From: JABMPU01 sp964457455 | GTDB lineage: Bacteria; Cloacimonadota; Cloacimonadia; Cloacimonadales; TCS61 | Assembly: GCA_964457455.1 (NCBI GenBank) | Contig: CAYWJN010000016.1 | Coordinates: 1 to 36,916 of the forward strand | Length of the DNA stretch: 36,916 nt | Direction: 5' to 3' | Part shown: piece after piece, positions 16,981-25,314 of the stretch | How the letters are laid out: the number at the start of each line of letters is the position of its first letter | How positions within the stretch are numbered: position 1 is the first letter of the stretch | Notes under the pieces: generated by a model | The model's database searches: none | What the model saw: only the letters and a program-made list of their open reading frames with translations | Told to the model about the DNA's origin: nothing | Translations under genes and position numbers: made by a program

Positions 16981-18216
16981 TTATCTCCTTTTCAAGTTTT
17001 TGAGAATAGCGATTTTTGCCAGAACTGGTCCGAAAAGTTCATTAAAGAAAACAGACATCAGGACGATATTTATCATCACAGTAATTTCTTGTTGGATAGC
17101 TTCTGATGCATTTTTAATTACTGGAGATGCCTGCACAAACAAAACAAGACCGATGGCAACTCCAGCTTGAGGGAGCAAACCTAAGCCTAAATATTTTTTT
17201 ATTTTAACAGGAATTTTCAATGGGATCGATGATAAATAAATTCCAAAATATTTTCCTATCGCACGTAAGATAATAAATAAAAATCCTGCTAAAATTACAC
17301 TTTTATCTTTGAATATTTCCAAACTCAGTTCGGTTCCTGCAATTGCAAAAAAAATGGCGTATAATGGTGCTGTGAGAGGTTGGAGTGCAAACAGGATTCG
17401 TACGTTTTTCTTACTGAGATTGACGAGCAGCATGCCCACTGTCATATTAGCAATGAGCGGAGATAATTCCAAACTTATAGAAATGGAAGTGGTTATAAAT
17501 AAAATTCCCAAAGTAATTATTTTTATCTCATTCATATTTCGTTTTTTTGCAGTTGAAAAGTGAATGGCAATTCCTCCGAAAACACCGATTAAAACCGAAT
17601 ACAATATTTCTAAAAAAGCATGAAAAGTTGAATTTAAAAAACTGGTATTCAAGCCGGAAATGATTGATGTAGAAATTGCAAAAGCAACTGAAAATAAAAT
17701 AACTGTTCCTGCATCATCCAAAGCTACAATCCCATAAAGGTAATCAACAAATTCACCTTTGGCTTTTAATTTTTCAACGATTACAACTGTGGCAGCAGGA
17801 GCTGTAGCTGCTGCTATCGCGCCTAATAAAAAAGCCACATAGCTGGAAATTCCTAAGAAAATCAATCCAAAGGAAACCAGGAAAAAAGTTAAGAACATTT
17901 GTGCGAATGTTAGGATTATGATTTTTTTACCATAAGCTCGTAATTTGTAAAAGGAGAATTCACCTCCGATTATTACTGCAATAAAAGATAATGTGACCTC
18001 TGAAAGGATGTTTAGGATTTCCAGGTTTTCATGATGAATCAGTTTCAAGCCTGAACCGCCTACCAGAATTCCAGCAAAAATATAACCGGTAATTGCAGGC
18101 AACTTAATTTTCTCGGAGAGTTGACCGAAAATGTACCCAAATATGAGCAGCAGACCTGCACTAAAAATTATGTGGTGAGAAAAATAAAATTTGATTATTT
18201 CTAATATTTTTATCAT
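16981..18216 (-). CDS. Cation:proton antiporter, CPA2 family
   Basis: A 411-aa integral membrane protein with about 12-13 hydrophobic segments spanning the whole length, i.e. the Na_H_Exchanger domain alone. Landmarks: KLPAITGYIFAGILVGGSG in the second helix region, GAIAAATAPAATVVIVEK, and the paired acidic residues of the ion site in YGIVALDDAGTVILF. KefB/KefC-like relatives carry a C-terminal RCK/TrkA_N domain; this one does not, and the next gene (EIIA-PII-like) begins 1 nt after the stop, so regulation may be supplied in trans. Transport of Na+ or K+ against protons is inferred from family. It is the first gene of a two-gene operon. Confidence 0.92.
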   Translation of the reverse strand: MIKILEIIKFYFSHHIIFSAGLLLIFGYIFGQLSEKIKLPAITGYIFAGILVGGSGLKLIHHENLEILNILSEVTLSFIAVIIGGEFSFYKLRAYGKKIIILTFAQMFLTFFLVSFGLIFLGISSYVAFLLGAIAAATAPAATVVIVEKLKAKGEFVDYLYGIVALDDAGTVILFSVAFAISTSIISGLNTSFLNSTFHAFLEILYSVLIGVFGGIAIHFSTAKKRNMNEIKIITLGILFITTSISISLELSPLIANMTVGMLLVNLSKKNVRILFALQPLTAPLYAIFFAIAGTELSLEIFKDKSVILAGFLFIILRAIGKYFGIYLSSIPLKIPVKIKKYLGLGLLPQAGVAIGLVLFVQASPVIKNASEAIQQEITVMINIVLMSVFFNELFGPVLAKIAILKNLKRR

Positions 18217-18430
18217 TTTCTATCCTGAAGTTTTATTCTTGTTCCCCCGCTTCCAATTAATCTTGTGCCTACGCTCCTGCGTGATAACAACATCTTTCAC
18301 GCTCTGAGTAAATGCGACGCGGGAGCGTTACTGATTGCGTTCCAACGCAGACCTGTATAAATAATAAGATTTAACAGGTTAAAGAACATTGGAACGAGGA
18401 TCATTTTGTGCATTTTTGCGGCAATTTAAA
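18217..18430. repeat. GC-richer spacer with paired inverted repeats
   Basis: ACGCTCCTGCGT (18271-18282) pairs with ACGCGGGAGCGT (18317-18328), one mismatch, and TGCGTTCCAACGCA (18336-18349) is its own palindrome. The stretch is clearly richer in G+C than the neighbouring genes. ACGCTCCTGCGT shares the GCTCC[A/T]GC core with palindromes at 2759 and 30759. No gene is visible. Confidence 0.55.
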
Positions 18431-18478
18431 AAACTGGTCGGGATGATCCCGTCAGTAATCAGACGGGACGACCTCTCG
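18428..18478 (-). terminator. Terminator of tRNA-Pro, containing tRNA-like sequence
   Basis: Read on the minus strand, an outer stem GGTCG/CGACC encloses TCCCGTC-tgattact-GACGGGA, followed by AGTTTTTT. It lies about 30 nt downstream of the tRNA 3' end. On the plus strand TGGTCGGGATGA (18435-18446) and CGACCTCTCG (18469-18478) are identical to pieces of the tRNA gene (18508-18519 and 18535-18544), with the T-arm replaced by the hairpin. Confidence 0.65.
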
Positions 18479-18507
18479 AGCCCATTTCTTTATTTAGATA
18501 ATTAATT

Positions 18508-18584
18508 TGGTCGGGATGACAGGATTTGAACCTGCGACCTCTCGGTCCCGAACCGAACGCGCTACCGAACTGCGCTACATCCCG
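18508..18584 (-). tRNA. tRNA-Pro (anticodon CGG)
   Basis: The minus strand folds as a standard 77-nt cloverleaf: acceptor CGGGATG/CATCCCG, D stem GCGC/GCGC with loop AGTTCGGTA, anticodon stem TTCGG/CCGAG with loop TTCGGGA (anticodon CGG), five-base variable loop AGGTC, T stem GCAGG/CCTGT with loop TTCAAAT, discriminator A, and CCA encoded in the DNA. It decodes the rare codon CCG; a UGG isoacceptor must exist elsewhere. Confidence 0.97.
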
Positions 18585-18821
18585 ACAATAGTCAGCTTTA
18601 AAAAATGATTTTAATTGTCAACAAAACGGATTTGAAAAAAGGTAAATTATGTTAACAATTAAAATCTTTAACAGCATTAACTAAAAAAAATCTTCTAAAC
18701 ATTAGCTCTCTACTTAGTTTTGAATAAGAAACTCATTTTTATTATTATCTTGACGAAGATTTGGAACAAAAATTTCTTTCCAAATATTCAAAAGAATAAA
18801 TTAAAAAATTAGGAGAATAAA

Positions 18822-21800
18822 ATGAAATTCAAAACCCTTTTATTTATTTTTATCATTCCGGTATTTCTCTTTTCAGAAATATTTTTTTTGGAGATAGAAG
18901 AACCGGAGATTCAACAGCAGCACTTTATGAATGATCTACCGCAGAATCTTAAACCGGGTGAACCGATGATTCCGTATGTTCCAATGAAGATTTTATTGCC
19001 GATGGGAGATAAATTTACAAACCTGCAAGTAAACTTTTATGAGAACGGAAAACCTGAAGACAATATTTATATCGATTTTGCCAGACAGCAGCAACCGATC
19101 TCTCAAAATTTTATCACTCCAACTAAAAGAGATGATTCAATTTATCTGAATAACGAATTTTTCCCACGAAACAATTTTGAAATTCTGGGAACTCAACGCT
19201 TAAAAGGTTATGATGTTCTGTTTGTGAATTTGTTTCCATACAAATATAATCCGGTTACAAAACAGGTTTCGTGGTTCAAGAATGCTGAGGTTAATGTAAA
19301 CACTGAATTTGATGAAACTACTTTTGAGGTTCAGGATAAGTTCCTGATTTCAAATTCAAAAACACAACAGGAAATATCTGGTTTAGTTGATAATTTCCGA
19401 AATATCAGTAGTTACAATAAAAGTTATTCATATTTTAGCCGCGATCTTCCGGATCCTGAAAATCCCTATCAGATGATAATTATAACAGATAATGAAAGTG
19501 CTCCCTGGTTTAATGATTTTGTTGATTGGAAAATTACTCAGGGCATCCAAACTGGAATTTTCCTGACATCCGACATTTATGATACTTACACTGGAGTTGA
19601 TAATCAGGATAAAGTTCGAAATTTTATTATTAATGCTTATGCTGTGTATTCTACAACAACAATTCCGCTGGAATATGTTTTATTTGGTGGTGATGATGAG
19701 ATAGTTCCTAATAGAGGTGTACACGGACAGGTCGGCGGAACCATTGATAACCATATGCCATGCGATATGTATTACAGTTGTTTGGAAGGTTCCTGGGATG
19801 GAAATGGAAACGGCATTTACGGTGAAAATAGTGATGATGTTGATATGCTTCCTGAAATCGCAGTCGGCAGAATTCCCGCTGAAACCGAAGAGGAATTCAA
19901 TAACTTTTTCAATAAGAATTATGCTTATGTAGATAACGCTACAGTTGGGAATGATATTGTATATTTCTTAGGTGAGAACTTGAATTGGAATCCTGTAACC
20001 TGGGGTGGAGATTATAAAGATGTAATTGAACCTATTCTTCATGAAGATTTGCATCTATTCAAACTCTATGAAAGAGACGGAACTTACAGTGCTTTAGCAG
20101 TTAAGAACGTTATCAATTCAGGTTTAGGTATCATCAATCATATGGGACATGCCAATGAAACAATTGTTTTCGGACAAAACAGCGGTATGGCTTCAACTTA
20201 TACTAATACTGAATTCGGTTTTGCTTATACTCAGGGCTGTTATCCTGCTGCTTTTGATAATCCTACAAGTGGTACAACAGAATCCATCGGAGAAAATTTT
20301 ATAACCAATCAGGGTGGATTGTATGCTTTTGTAGGAAATACACGCTACGGCTGGTATTCTCCCGGAAGTGTCTGGGGAGCATCCGAATATTATGATATTA
20401 CTTTTTTTGAAGCTCTTTTTGATAAGAATATCAGGGAACTTGGTAACGCTTTAAATGATTCAAAAATTGAACTGCTTGCACAAGCTCTATCAAGTGGCGT
20501 AATGCGTTGGGTTTATTATGAATTGATCTTGTTTGGAGATCCTTCGGTGATGGTAAAAGACCCGATCGGATATTTTCCATTTATCCAACCTGCATCTGTT
20601 ATTTATGATGACATTCAAGGTGATGGCGATAATATGATAAATCCTGGTGAAACCATTGATATTTATATTGAGCTGGAAAATCTTTCTGGATGGGGAGATG
20701 CAACTGGTGTTTATGCCACGATCAGCCTTGAAAACGAAGATATTGTGGTTTTACAGGATTCTGTATTTTATGGGAATATTGTGAATGGTTCGTCGCTTAT
20801 TTCGTTACCGTTTATTATAGAAGTTCCACAGGATTGTGAATATGGAACCAATAATTATATTGTGGAAATTACCGCTCCTGTATCTGGAGATGCTATTTTC
20901 CATCGAACCTACGCCTTAACTTTTGAGGTTTCTTTATATCAGAAATACTGGCCCTGGCACAATTATTATACTTTAGTAAGCAATCCTATAATTTGTGATT
21001 TCGATCAGGATGGTTATAAAGAAGTTATGGCAATCGATGTTATGGGCAATATCAATTTACTCGATATTGAAGCTCAATTCCTGAGCGGTTTTCCGTGGAC
21101 ATATGAAGAAAGTATCTGGAAGAGTACAGCTTTTGCAGATATTAATGGAGATGAAATTGCAGAAATTATTATTGCCAGTAGAACTGGAAGAATTTTTGCT
21201 TTAGATAGTAATGGAAATCTTATTTTTGAACATTTTTGTGAAGACAGCCAGTTGTTAACTCCCGTCATTTCTGATGTTAATGGTGATAATTCACCTGAAA
21301 TTATTAGTTTTGGAATGGATAAGAAATTGATAGTTCTGGATTCGTCTGGGAATTTATTAACTGGATTTCCAGTGGAACTTCCCTCTTTGAGCAATGTTGA
21401 AATGGCTTCCGCTGATATTAATCAGGATGGCAAAAATGAAATAATTATTGGAAATCTAATTGGAGATATTGATGCTTTAAATGAAAATGGTGAAAGTATT
21501 GCTGGTTTTCCCGAAAATTTAAATTCATCTATTTGTGCAGCTCCCACAATTTTGGATAATTTTAAGATTGCTGTTGGTACCTCAGATAATAGATTTCATT
21601 TGCTTGATAATTCCGGAAATGTTCTTATCTCGATCGATTTAGATAGCAGAATTGCGAACTCTCCGATTCTGTCCGATTTTGATAATGACGGAAATCTGGA
21701 AATTGCTTTTACTACTCAAAATGGTGGAATTTATATTATTAATCAAGATGGTTCAAATTATCAGGGCTGGCCTGTTTTCATCAATAAGCCGATTCAATGT

Positions 21801-22445
21801 CCACCTGTGGTAGTTGATCTTGATAATGATGATGAGCTTGATGTGCTTTTTTTTACTAGTGACAACGATTTTTATGCATATCATTCTGATGGAACAGAAA
21901 TCGAATTCTCTCCGGTTCCGATCGGTATTACCGGCAATATTCCTGCTTCTGTTGGTGATATTGATAGTGATGGAGATTTTGATATTGTTTCCGGTTCATC
22001 AAATGAGATTTTTATTTTAGATGCAAAATTACCAAAAGGAACTCAAACTCCCTGGGCTACTTATCGTGGAAATTATATGAGAACAGGATTTTATGGTGAT
22101 AATGAATTAACTTCATTTGAAAATATGAATTTGCCGCAAATTACAGCAGCACTTTTTCAAAATTATCCCAATCCTTTCAATCCTGAAACAACAATATCTT
22201 TTTTCATCCCAGAAAACTTAGAGAGAAGTCCAGCTTTTAACGGAAACACCGAGTTATTGATTTATAATCTGAAAGGACAAAAAGTAAAGACTATAGTAAA
22301 TGAATCTCTATCAGCAGGAAATCATTCAGTTATCTGGAGTGGTAGGGACAGCAACAACAAATCCGTTTCATCAGGAATTTATTTCTACAAACTTGATTTG
22401 GATGGAAAAACAATAGCCACTAAAAAGTGTTTGTTATTGAAATAG
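18822..22445 (+). CDS. Secreted C25 (gingipain-like) cysteine protease with FG-GAP repeats and FlgD-like sorting domain
   Basis: A 1207-aa modular secreted protein. Residues 1-18 are a signal peptide; ~20-210 is a pro-domain-like region; ~215-575 is Peptidase_C25 with YVLFGGDDEIVPNRG, His443 in NHMGHAN and Cys473 in TQGCYPAAF as the likely catalytic dyad, ending LILFGDPSVMV. Residues ~580-700 resemble an Ig-like/CARDB domain. Residues ~705-1085 hold about seven FG-GAP/VCBS-like blades with D-x-D/N-x-D-G calcium loops (DFDQDG, DINGDE, DVNGDN, DINQDG, DFDNDG, DLDNDD, DIDSDG). Residues ~1110-1207 form the C-terminal sorting domain (FQNYPNPFNPETTISF ... GIYFYKLDLDG). It should be exported and attached at or released from the cell surface through a type-IX-like route (inferred). 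AGGAG precedes the ATG. It stands alone, with its own terminator. Confidence 0.93.
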   Translation: MKFKTLLFIFIIPVFLFSEIFFLEIEEPEIQQQHFMNDLPQNLKPGEPMIPYVPMKILLPMGDKFTNLQVNFYENGKPEDNIYIDFARQQQPISQNFITPTKRDDSIYLNNEFFPRNNFEILGTQRLKGYDVLFVNLFPYKYNPVTKQVSWFKNAEVNVNTEFDETTFEVQDKFLISNSKTQQEISGLVDNFRNISSYNKSYSYFSRDLPDPENPYQMIIITDNESAPWFNDFVDWKITQGIQTGIFLTSDIYDTYTGVDNQDKVRNFIINAYAVYSTTTIPLEYVLFGGDDEIVPNRGVHGQVGGTIDNHMPCDMYYSCLEGSWDGNGNGIYGENSDDVDMLPEIAVGRIPAETEEEFNNFFNKNYAYVDNATVGNDIVYFLGENLNWNPVTWGGDYKDVIEPILHEDLHLFKLYERDGTYSALAVKNVINSGLGIINHMGHANETIVFGQNSGMASTYTNTEFGFAYTQGCYPAAFDNPTSGTTESIGENFITNQGGLYAFVGNTRYGWYSPGSVWGASEYYDITFFEALFDKNIRELGNALNDSKIELLAQALSSGVMRWVYYELILFGDPSVMVKDPIGYFPFIQPASVIYDDIQGDGDNMINPGETIDIYIELENLSGWGDATGVYATISLENEDIVVLQDSVFYGNIVNGSSLISLPFIIEVPQDCEYGTNNYIVEITAPVSGDAIFHRTYALTFEVSLYQKYWPWHNYYTLVSNPIICDFDQDGYKEVMAIDVMGNINLLDIEAQFLSGFPWTYEESIWKSTAFADINGDEIAEIIIASRTGRIFALDSNGNLIFEHFCEDSQLLTPVISDVNGDNSPEIISFGMDKKLIVLDSSGNLLTGFPVELPSLSNVEMASADINQDGKNEIIIGNLIGDIDALNENGESIAGFPENLNSSICAAPTILDNFKIAVGTSDNRFHLLDNSGNVLISIDLDSRIANSPILSDFDNDGNLEIAFTTQNGGIYIINQDGSNYQGWPVFINKPIQCPPVVVDLDNDDELDVLFFTSDNDFYAYHSDGTEIEFSPVPIGITGNIPASVGDIDSDGDFDIVSGSSNEIFILDAKLPKGTQTPWATYRGNYMRTGFYGDNELTSFENMNLPQITAALFQNYPNPFNPETTISFFIPENLERSPAFNGNTELLIYNLKGQKVKTIVNESLSAGNHSVIWSGRDSNNKSVSSGIYFYKLDLDGKTIATKKCLLLK

Positions 22446-22463
22446 TGTCTATAAGGTTTTAAG

Positions 22464-22517
22464 AACTTTCCGAAACTTCTTCTTGTGAAATTTTTTAAAG
22501 ATAAATTTCGGAAAGTT
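22464..22517. repeat. 12-bp inverted repeat
   Basis: AACTTTCCGAAA (22464-22475) and TTTCGGAAAGTT (22506-22517) are perfect reverse complements 30 nt apart, just after the protease gene and before its terminator. It could form a stem in the 3' untranslated region or serve as a protein site. Confidence 0.6.
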
Positions 22518-22530
22518 AACAATCGTTCAC

Positions 22531-22573
22531 AACTTGAGTTATCCGGCAACTGCCGGATGGCTCAAGTTTTTTT
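22531..22573 (+). terminator. Strong rho-independent terminator
   Basis: AACTTGAG-TT-ATCCGGC-AACT-GCCGGAT-GG-CTCAAGTT followed by TTTTT: a 17-bp stem (two T-G pairs) with a four-base loop. It ends the protease transcript. The last codons of the converging radical SAM gene lie inside its right arm and T-tract. Confidence 0.93.
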
Positions 22574-24256
22574 ACTTTCAAAATCAATTATTTGAGTTAT
22601 ATCGTTAATTCTAATAAAAGCAAAACATTCATTTTTTTTTACATACTTATTCCGAAAAGCATCTGAACTCGGCTGGAAAAATATCGCTTTTTTCAAATCT
22701 GAAACTGAAAAAGATATTTCATTGATTTGAATCAAACCTTTTTTGGATAAACTTTTTAGGTATTTGTAACCAGCTTTTTTTGCATTTTCTGTTTCTTTTG
22801 TTCTCAGAAATTCAGGATAGAAATGAGATTTTGCGATTTTACACCAATCCCATCTCAAACAATCCAGGAAGAAATCGAGTTCAGAAGATAATGTCTTTTT
22901 GATAAATTGAATTAGAAATTTCGCATTTAAAAACCAATTTTTCTGCTGAAATAAAATTTCTTGTTTTTCCGAAAATTTAACTAGATTCTGATAGAAATCG
23001 AAAGGAGATTTAAAGTATTCCAAAAGATTTAGGATTACCATTTCAAATTTGTGTGAATTATAAAATAAATTTAGCAGGTTTTCGATTTTATGAATTTGTA
23101 GAAGCTCCTCAAAAGAAAGCCATCGTGTTTTTAAAACCTGATACGGAGCAGATTTTGTATTGATTATTTCGTATTCTCCAGCTTTCTCATCCATTTCCGT
23201 TCCAGGCAGAATTTTTAGAAATCCAAGCTGGAAATGATCCGGTTTCAATTCATAAATATTATTGAATGAATTTCTAAAGGTTGAATAATCTTCAAAAGGT
23301 AATCCAGCAATTAAATCAACGTGAATGTGGATTGTTTTTAATTTCAGTAATTCCTGAATTTTTTGTTTAGTTTCCTTCCAATTATAGATTCGATGAATCG
23401 ATTGTAAGGTTTTGGGATTTGTGGATTGAATGCCAATTTCAAATTGAAAAAGACCCTTTGGACATTTTTTGAGAATTTCAAAATCTTCATTTTCCAAAAG
23501 ATTCGGATGAATTTCGAAATGAAACCTTATTTGATGATTTATTTCAATTAAAAACTTCCAGATTTTCCTGTAATGTTCAGGATTTAGATTAAAGGTTCTA
23601 TCAACGAATTTAATGATTTTCGGTTTTTTTTCAATTAGAAATAAGAGTTCTTTCTTAACCTGCTTAAATTCACGAAATTCCAATTTCTGGTCAGTTCTTG
23701 AAGAAAGACAATAACTGCATTTAAAAGGACATCCGCGACTGCTTTCATAATAAATGTACTTTTGTTTTAAATCCGGAAAATCAGAATCGAGATAGGGAAA
23801 TTTTATCTTGAATAAATGAGGATTTTGTTTATGAATAATTTTTTTAGAAGTTCCTTGTTCGAGTAAATAGCGAAATCCTTCTTCTCCCAAACCACAAACA
23901 ATATGATCGATCTGCGGAAACTTTTCCAACCAATGTTCAGGATTGTAACTGACTTCCGGTCCGCCTAAAATCAGTTGAGATTTTGGAAGGATTTTTTTGA
24001 TTTCTGGAAGAAGTTTTTTTACAATTTCAGAATTCCAAATGTAAACCGAGATGCCGATTATTTCCGGTTTTTCTTCATAAAGAATTGCTAAAATCTCAAG
24101 AAGAGAACAGTTAATTGAAATTTCTTTTAGGACTATCTTAAAAGGTAGATCCGATATGTAATTTCTCAGGTAACGAATTGCTAAATTGGAATGCGTGAAA
24201 CGAGCATTTATTCCCAGTAAAAGGATTTTTTTTATTTTATTTGCCACAGATTTCAT
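22562..24256 (-). CDS. B12-binding domain radical SAM protein (DUF4080 type)
   Basis: A 564-aa protein. Residues ~10-140 are a B12-binding-like Rossmann domain (LLLGINARFTHSNLAIRYL, then GGPEVSYNPEHWLEKFP), without the classic D-x-H-x-x-G, as is common in radical SAM fusions. Residues ~165-370 are the radical SAM barrel with the 4Fe-4S cysteines 176, 180 and 183 in SSRGCPFKCSYC, and downstream VDRTFNLNP, FQFEIGIQSTNP and HVDLIAGLPFED. The C-terminal ~190 residues fit DUF4080. It probably methylates or rearranges an unknown substrate using SAM and possibly cobalamin; no substrate is known to me. The ATG has no strong ribosome site. A cobalamin uptake locus lies 7 kb away. The stop lies within the terminator of the converging gene. 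Confidence 0.92.
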   Translation of the reverse strand: MKSVANKIKKILLLGINARFTHSNLAIRYLRNYISDLPFKIVLKEISINCSLLEILAILYEEKPEIIGISVYIWNSEIVKKLLPEIKKILPKSQLILGGPEVSYNPEHWLEKFPQIDHIVCGLGEEGFRYLLEQGTSKKIIHKQNPHLFKIKFPYLDSDFPDLKQKYIYYESSRGCPFKCSYCLSSRTDQKLEFREFKQVKKELLFLIEKKPKIIKFVDRTFNLNPEHYRKIWKFLIEINHQIRFHFEIHPNLLENEDFEILKKCPKGLFQFEIGIQSTNPKTLQSIHRIYNWKETKQKIQELLKLKTIHIHVDLIAGLPFEDYSTFRNSFNNIYELKPDHFQLGFLKILPGTEMDEKAGEYEIINTKSAPYQVLKTRWLSFEELLQIHKIENLLNLFYNSHKFEMVILNLLEYFKSPFDFYQNLVKFSEKQEILFQQKNWFLNAKFLIQFIKKTLSSELDFFLDCLRWDWCKIAKSHFYPEFLRTKETENAKKAGYKYLKSLSKKGLIQINEISFSVSDLKKAIFFQPSSDAFRNKYVKKNECFAFIRINDITQIIDFESKKT

Positions 24257-24263
24257 TGACTTT

Positions 24264-24420
24264 TTTATCCACGGATTACACGAAATTACACAAATTATTA
24301 TTCAATCTTTTTTTTGACGCTGATTTTCGCTGATGAATTATAATTTAATATGACTTTCATTTAATTCTCTACAAAGACACAAAGTTAAATTCTTATCCGT
24401 GTCATCCGTGTTCTATTTAT
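24264..24420. repeat. Spacer made of dispersed repeat phrases
   Basis: The spacer contains ATCCACGGATTACACGAAATTACAC (from 24269), TTTGACGCTGATTTTCGCTGAT (from 24311; matches 13132 and 15119), and TATCCGTGTCATCCGTG (24394-24410; matches TATCCGTGTAAATCCGT inside the riboswitch at 30982). No gene is seen. Confidence 0.55.
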
Positions 24421-24421
24421 T

Positions 24422-25098
24422 TTATTTGGAAAAAAGCTGTTTGGCTCTCTCCAAATCTTGCGGAAAATCTATTTCAATGCAGGGAATATCATCTGTTGGA
24501 ACAGCTTTAAGAACTACTTTTTTTGCCAGCAGATTTACTGCATATTCAAAGTAGTTATTTTCCTGTTTATTATCGATTCCATATTGCAGGAATTTTTTAA
24601 ATTCAGAAAGTATGTTTTTATTGAACTTACCAATCCCGATAAATTCTCCTGCACATCTCTCGATTTCAAGCTGTTTCCCGATTTCCAGGATTCGATTATT
24701 TTTGTTAATTATCATTTTCACTTCTTCTTCTGCACAGGATTTTGTTTCTAATAAAAGCTGAGAGTACTCTGATTTATCAGAAATTTTTTCCAGAAGATTT
24801 TTCCCGAAAATAACATCTGCATTAAAATAGATAAAATCTTCTGTGAAAAGGTCGCGACAAAGCCATAAGGAATATAATGTATTGGTTTTATCATAAATTG
24901 GATTCACAATAAAGGTTACATTTGCAGGATTTATTTTTTCCAAAATATGAGCTTTCAAAATATTTTTTTCATAACCTAGAACAATTACAAATTTCGTGAT
25001 TCCAACTTTTTTACAGCTTTCAAGTTGATGATGAATAATAGATTTTACTCCGATTTGTATCATACTTTTTGGAATATCACCTGCGACTTTCTGAAGTC
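24422..25098 (-). CDS. Sugar-phosphate/choline-type nucleotidyltransferase, 5' end lost in assembly gap
   Basis: The frame is open into the N-run: upstream of the first ATG (25063) it still reads LQKVAGDIPKSMIQIG, which carries the P-K-S/P-x-x-x-x-I-G lysine motif of NTP-transferase enzymes, so the true start lies in or beyond the gap. Visible blocks are IIHHQLESCKKVGITKFVIV, NPIYDKTNTLYSLWLCRD (substrate loop), YFNADVIFGKNLLEKI (metal-binding Asp), and a C-terminal CIEIDFPQDLERAKQLF. It would transfer a nucleotide to a phosphorylated sugar or choline for surface glycan or lipid modification; the N-K-T-x-x-x-Y-S pattern favours the LicC-like phosphocholine/sugar group. The N-terminal G-x-G-x-R motif is missing only because of the gap. 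Confidence 0.85.
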
Positions 25099-25198
25099 NN
25101 NNNNNNNNNNNNNNNNNNNNNNNNNNNNNNNNNNNNNNNNNNNNNNNNNNNNNNNNNNNNNNNNNNNNNNNNNNNNNNNNNNNNNNNNNNNNNNNNNN
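25099..25198. other. Assembly gap (100 N)
   Basis: Exactly 100 unknown bases, a usual placeholder for a scaffold join of unknown length. The 5' part of the nucleotidyltransferase and possibly other genes are missing, so neighbourhood between the genes on each side is not certain. Confidence 0.99.
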
Positions 25199-25314
25199 GT
25201 TTTTCTTTCAAAGATAATAATTTCGTCAACGATTTTTTATTTATTGACAATATCCCATTCTTGACAATGAAATAAGATATAATTTATTAGGATTATAAAT
25301 TTTGGGAGAGCAAG
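25199..25314 (+). promoter_or_regulatory. Upstream region of the giant sensor kinase with two TTGACA boxes
   Basis: Two perfect -35-like hexamers, TTGACA at 25244-25249 and 25261-25266, and a perfect TATAAT at 25278-25283 lie 32-71 nt before the ATG. The spacings (28 and 11 nt) are wrong for a standard pair, so the promoter is only plausible. Translation starts after TTTTGGGAGAGCAAG, a good ribosome site. Confidence 0.3.

Noticed and set aside
18585..18622. TTGACA (18622-18617, minus) as -35 of the tRNA-Pro promoter
   Set aside because: The hexamer is perfect, but at 16-18 nt spacing the -10 would be AAGCTG-like; no acceptable -10 box is found.
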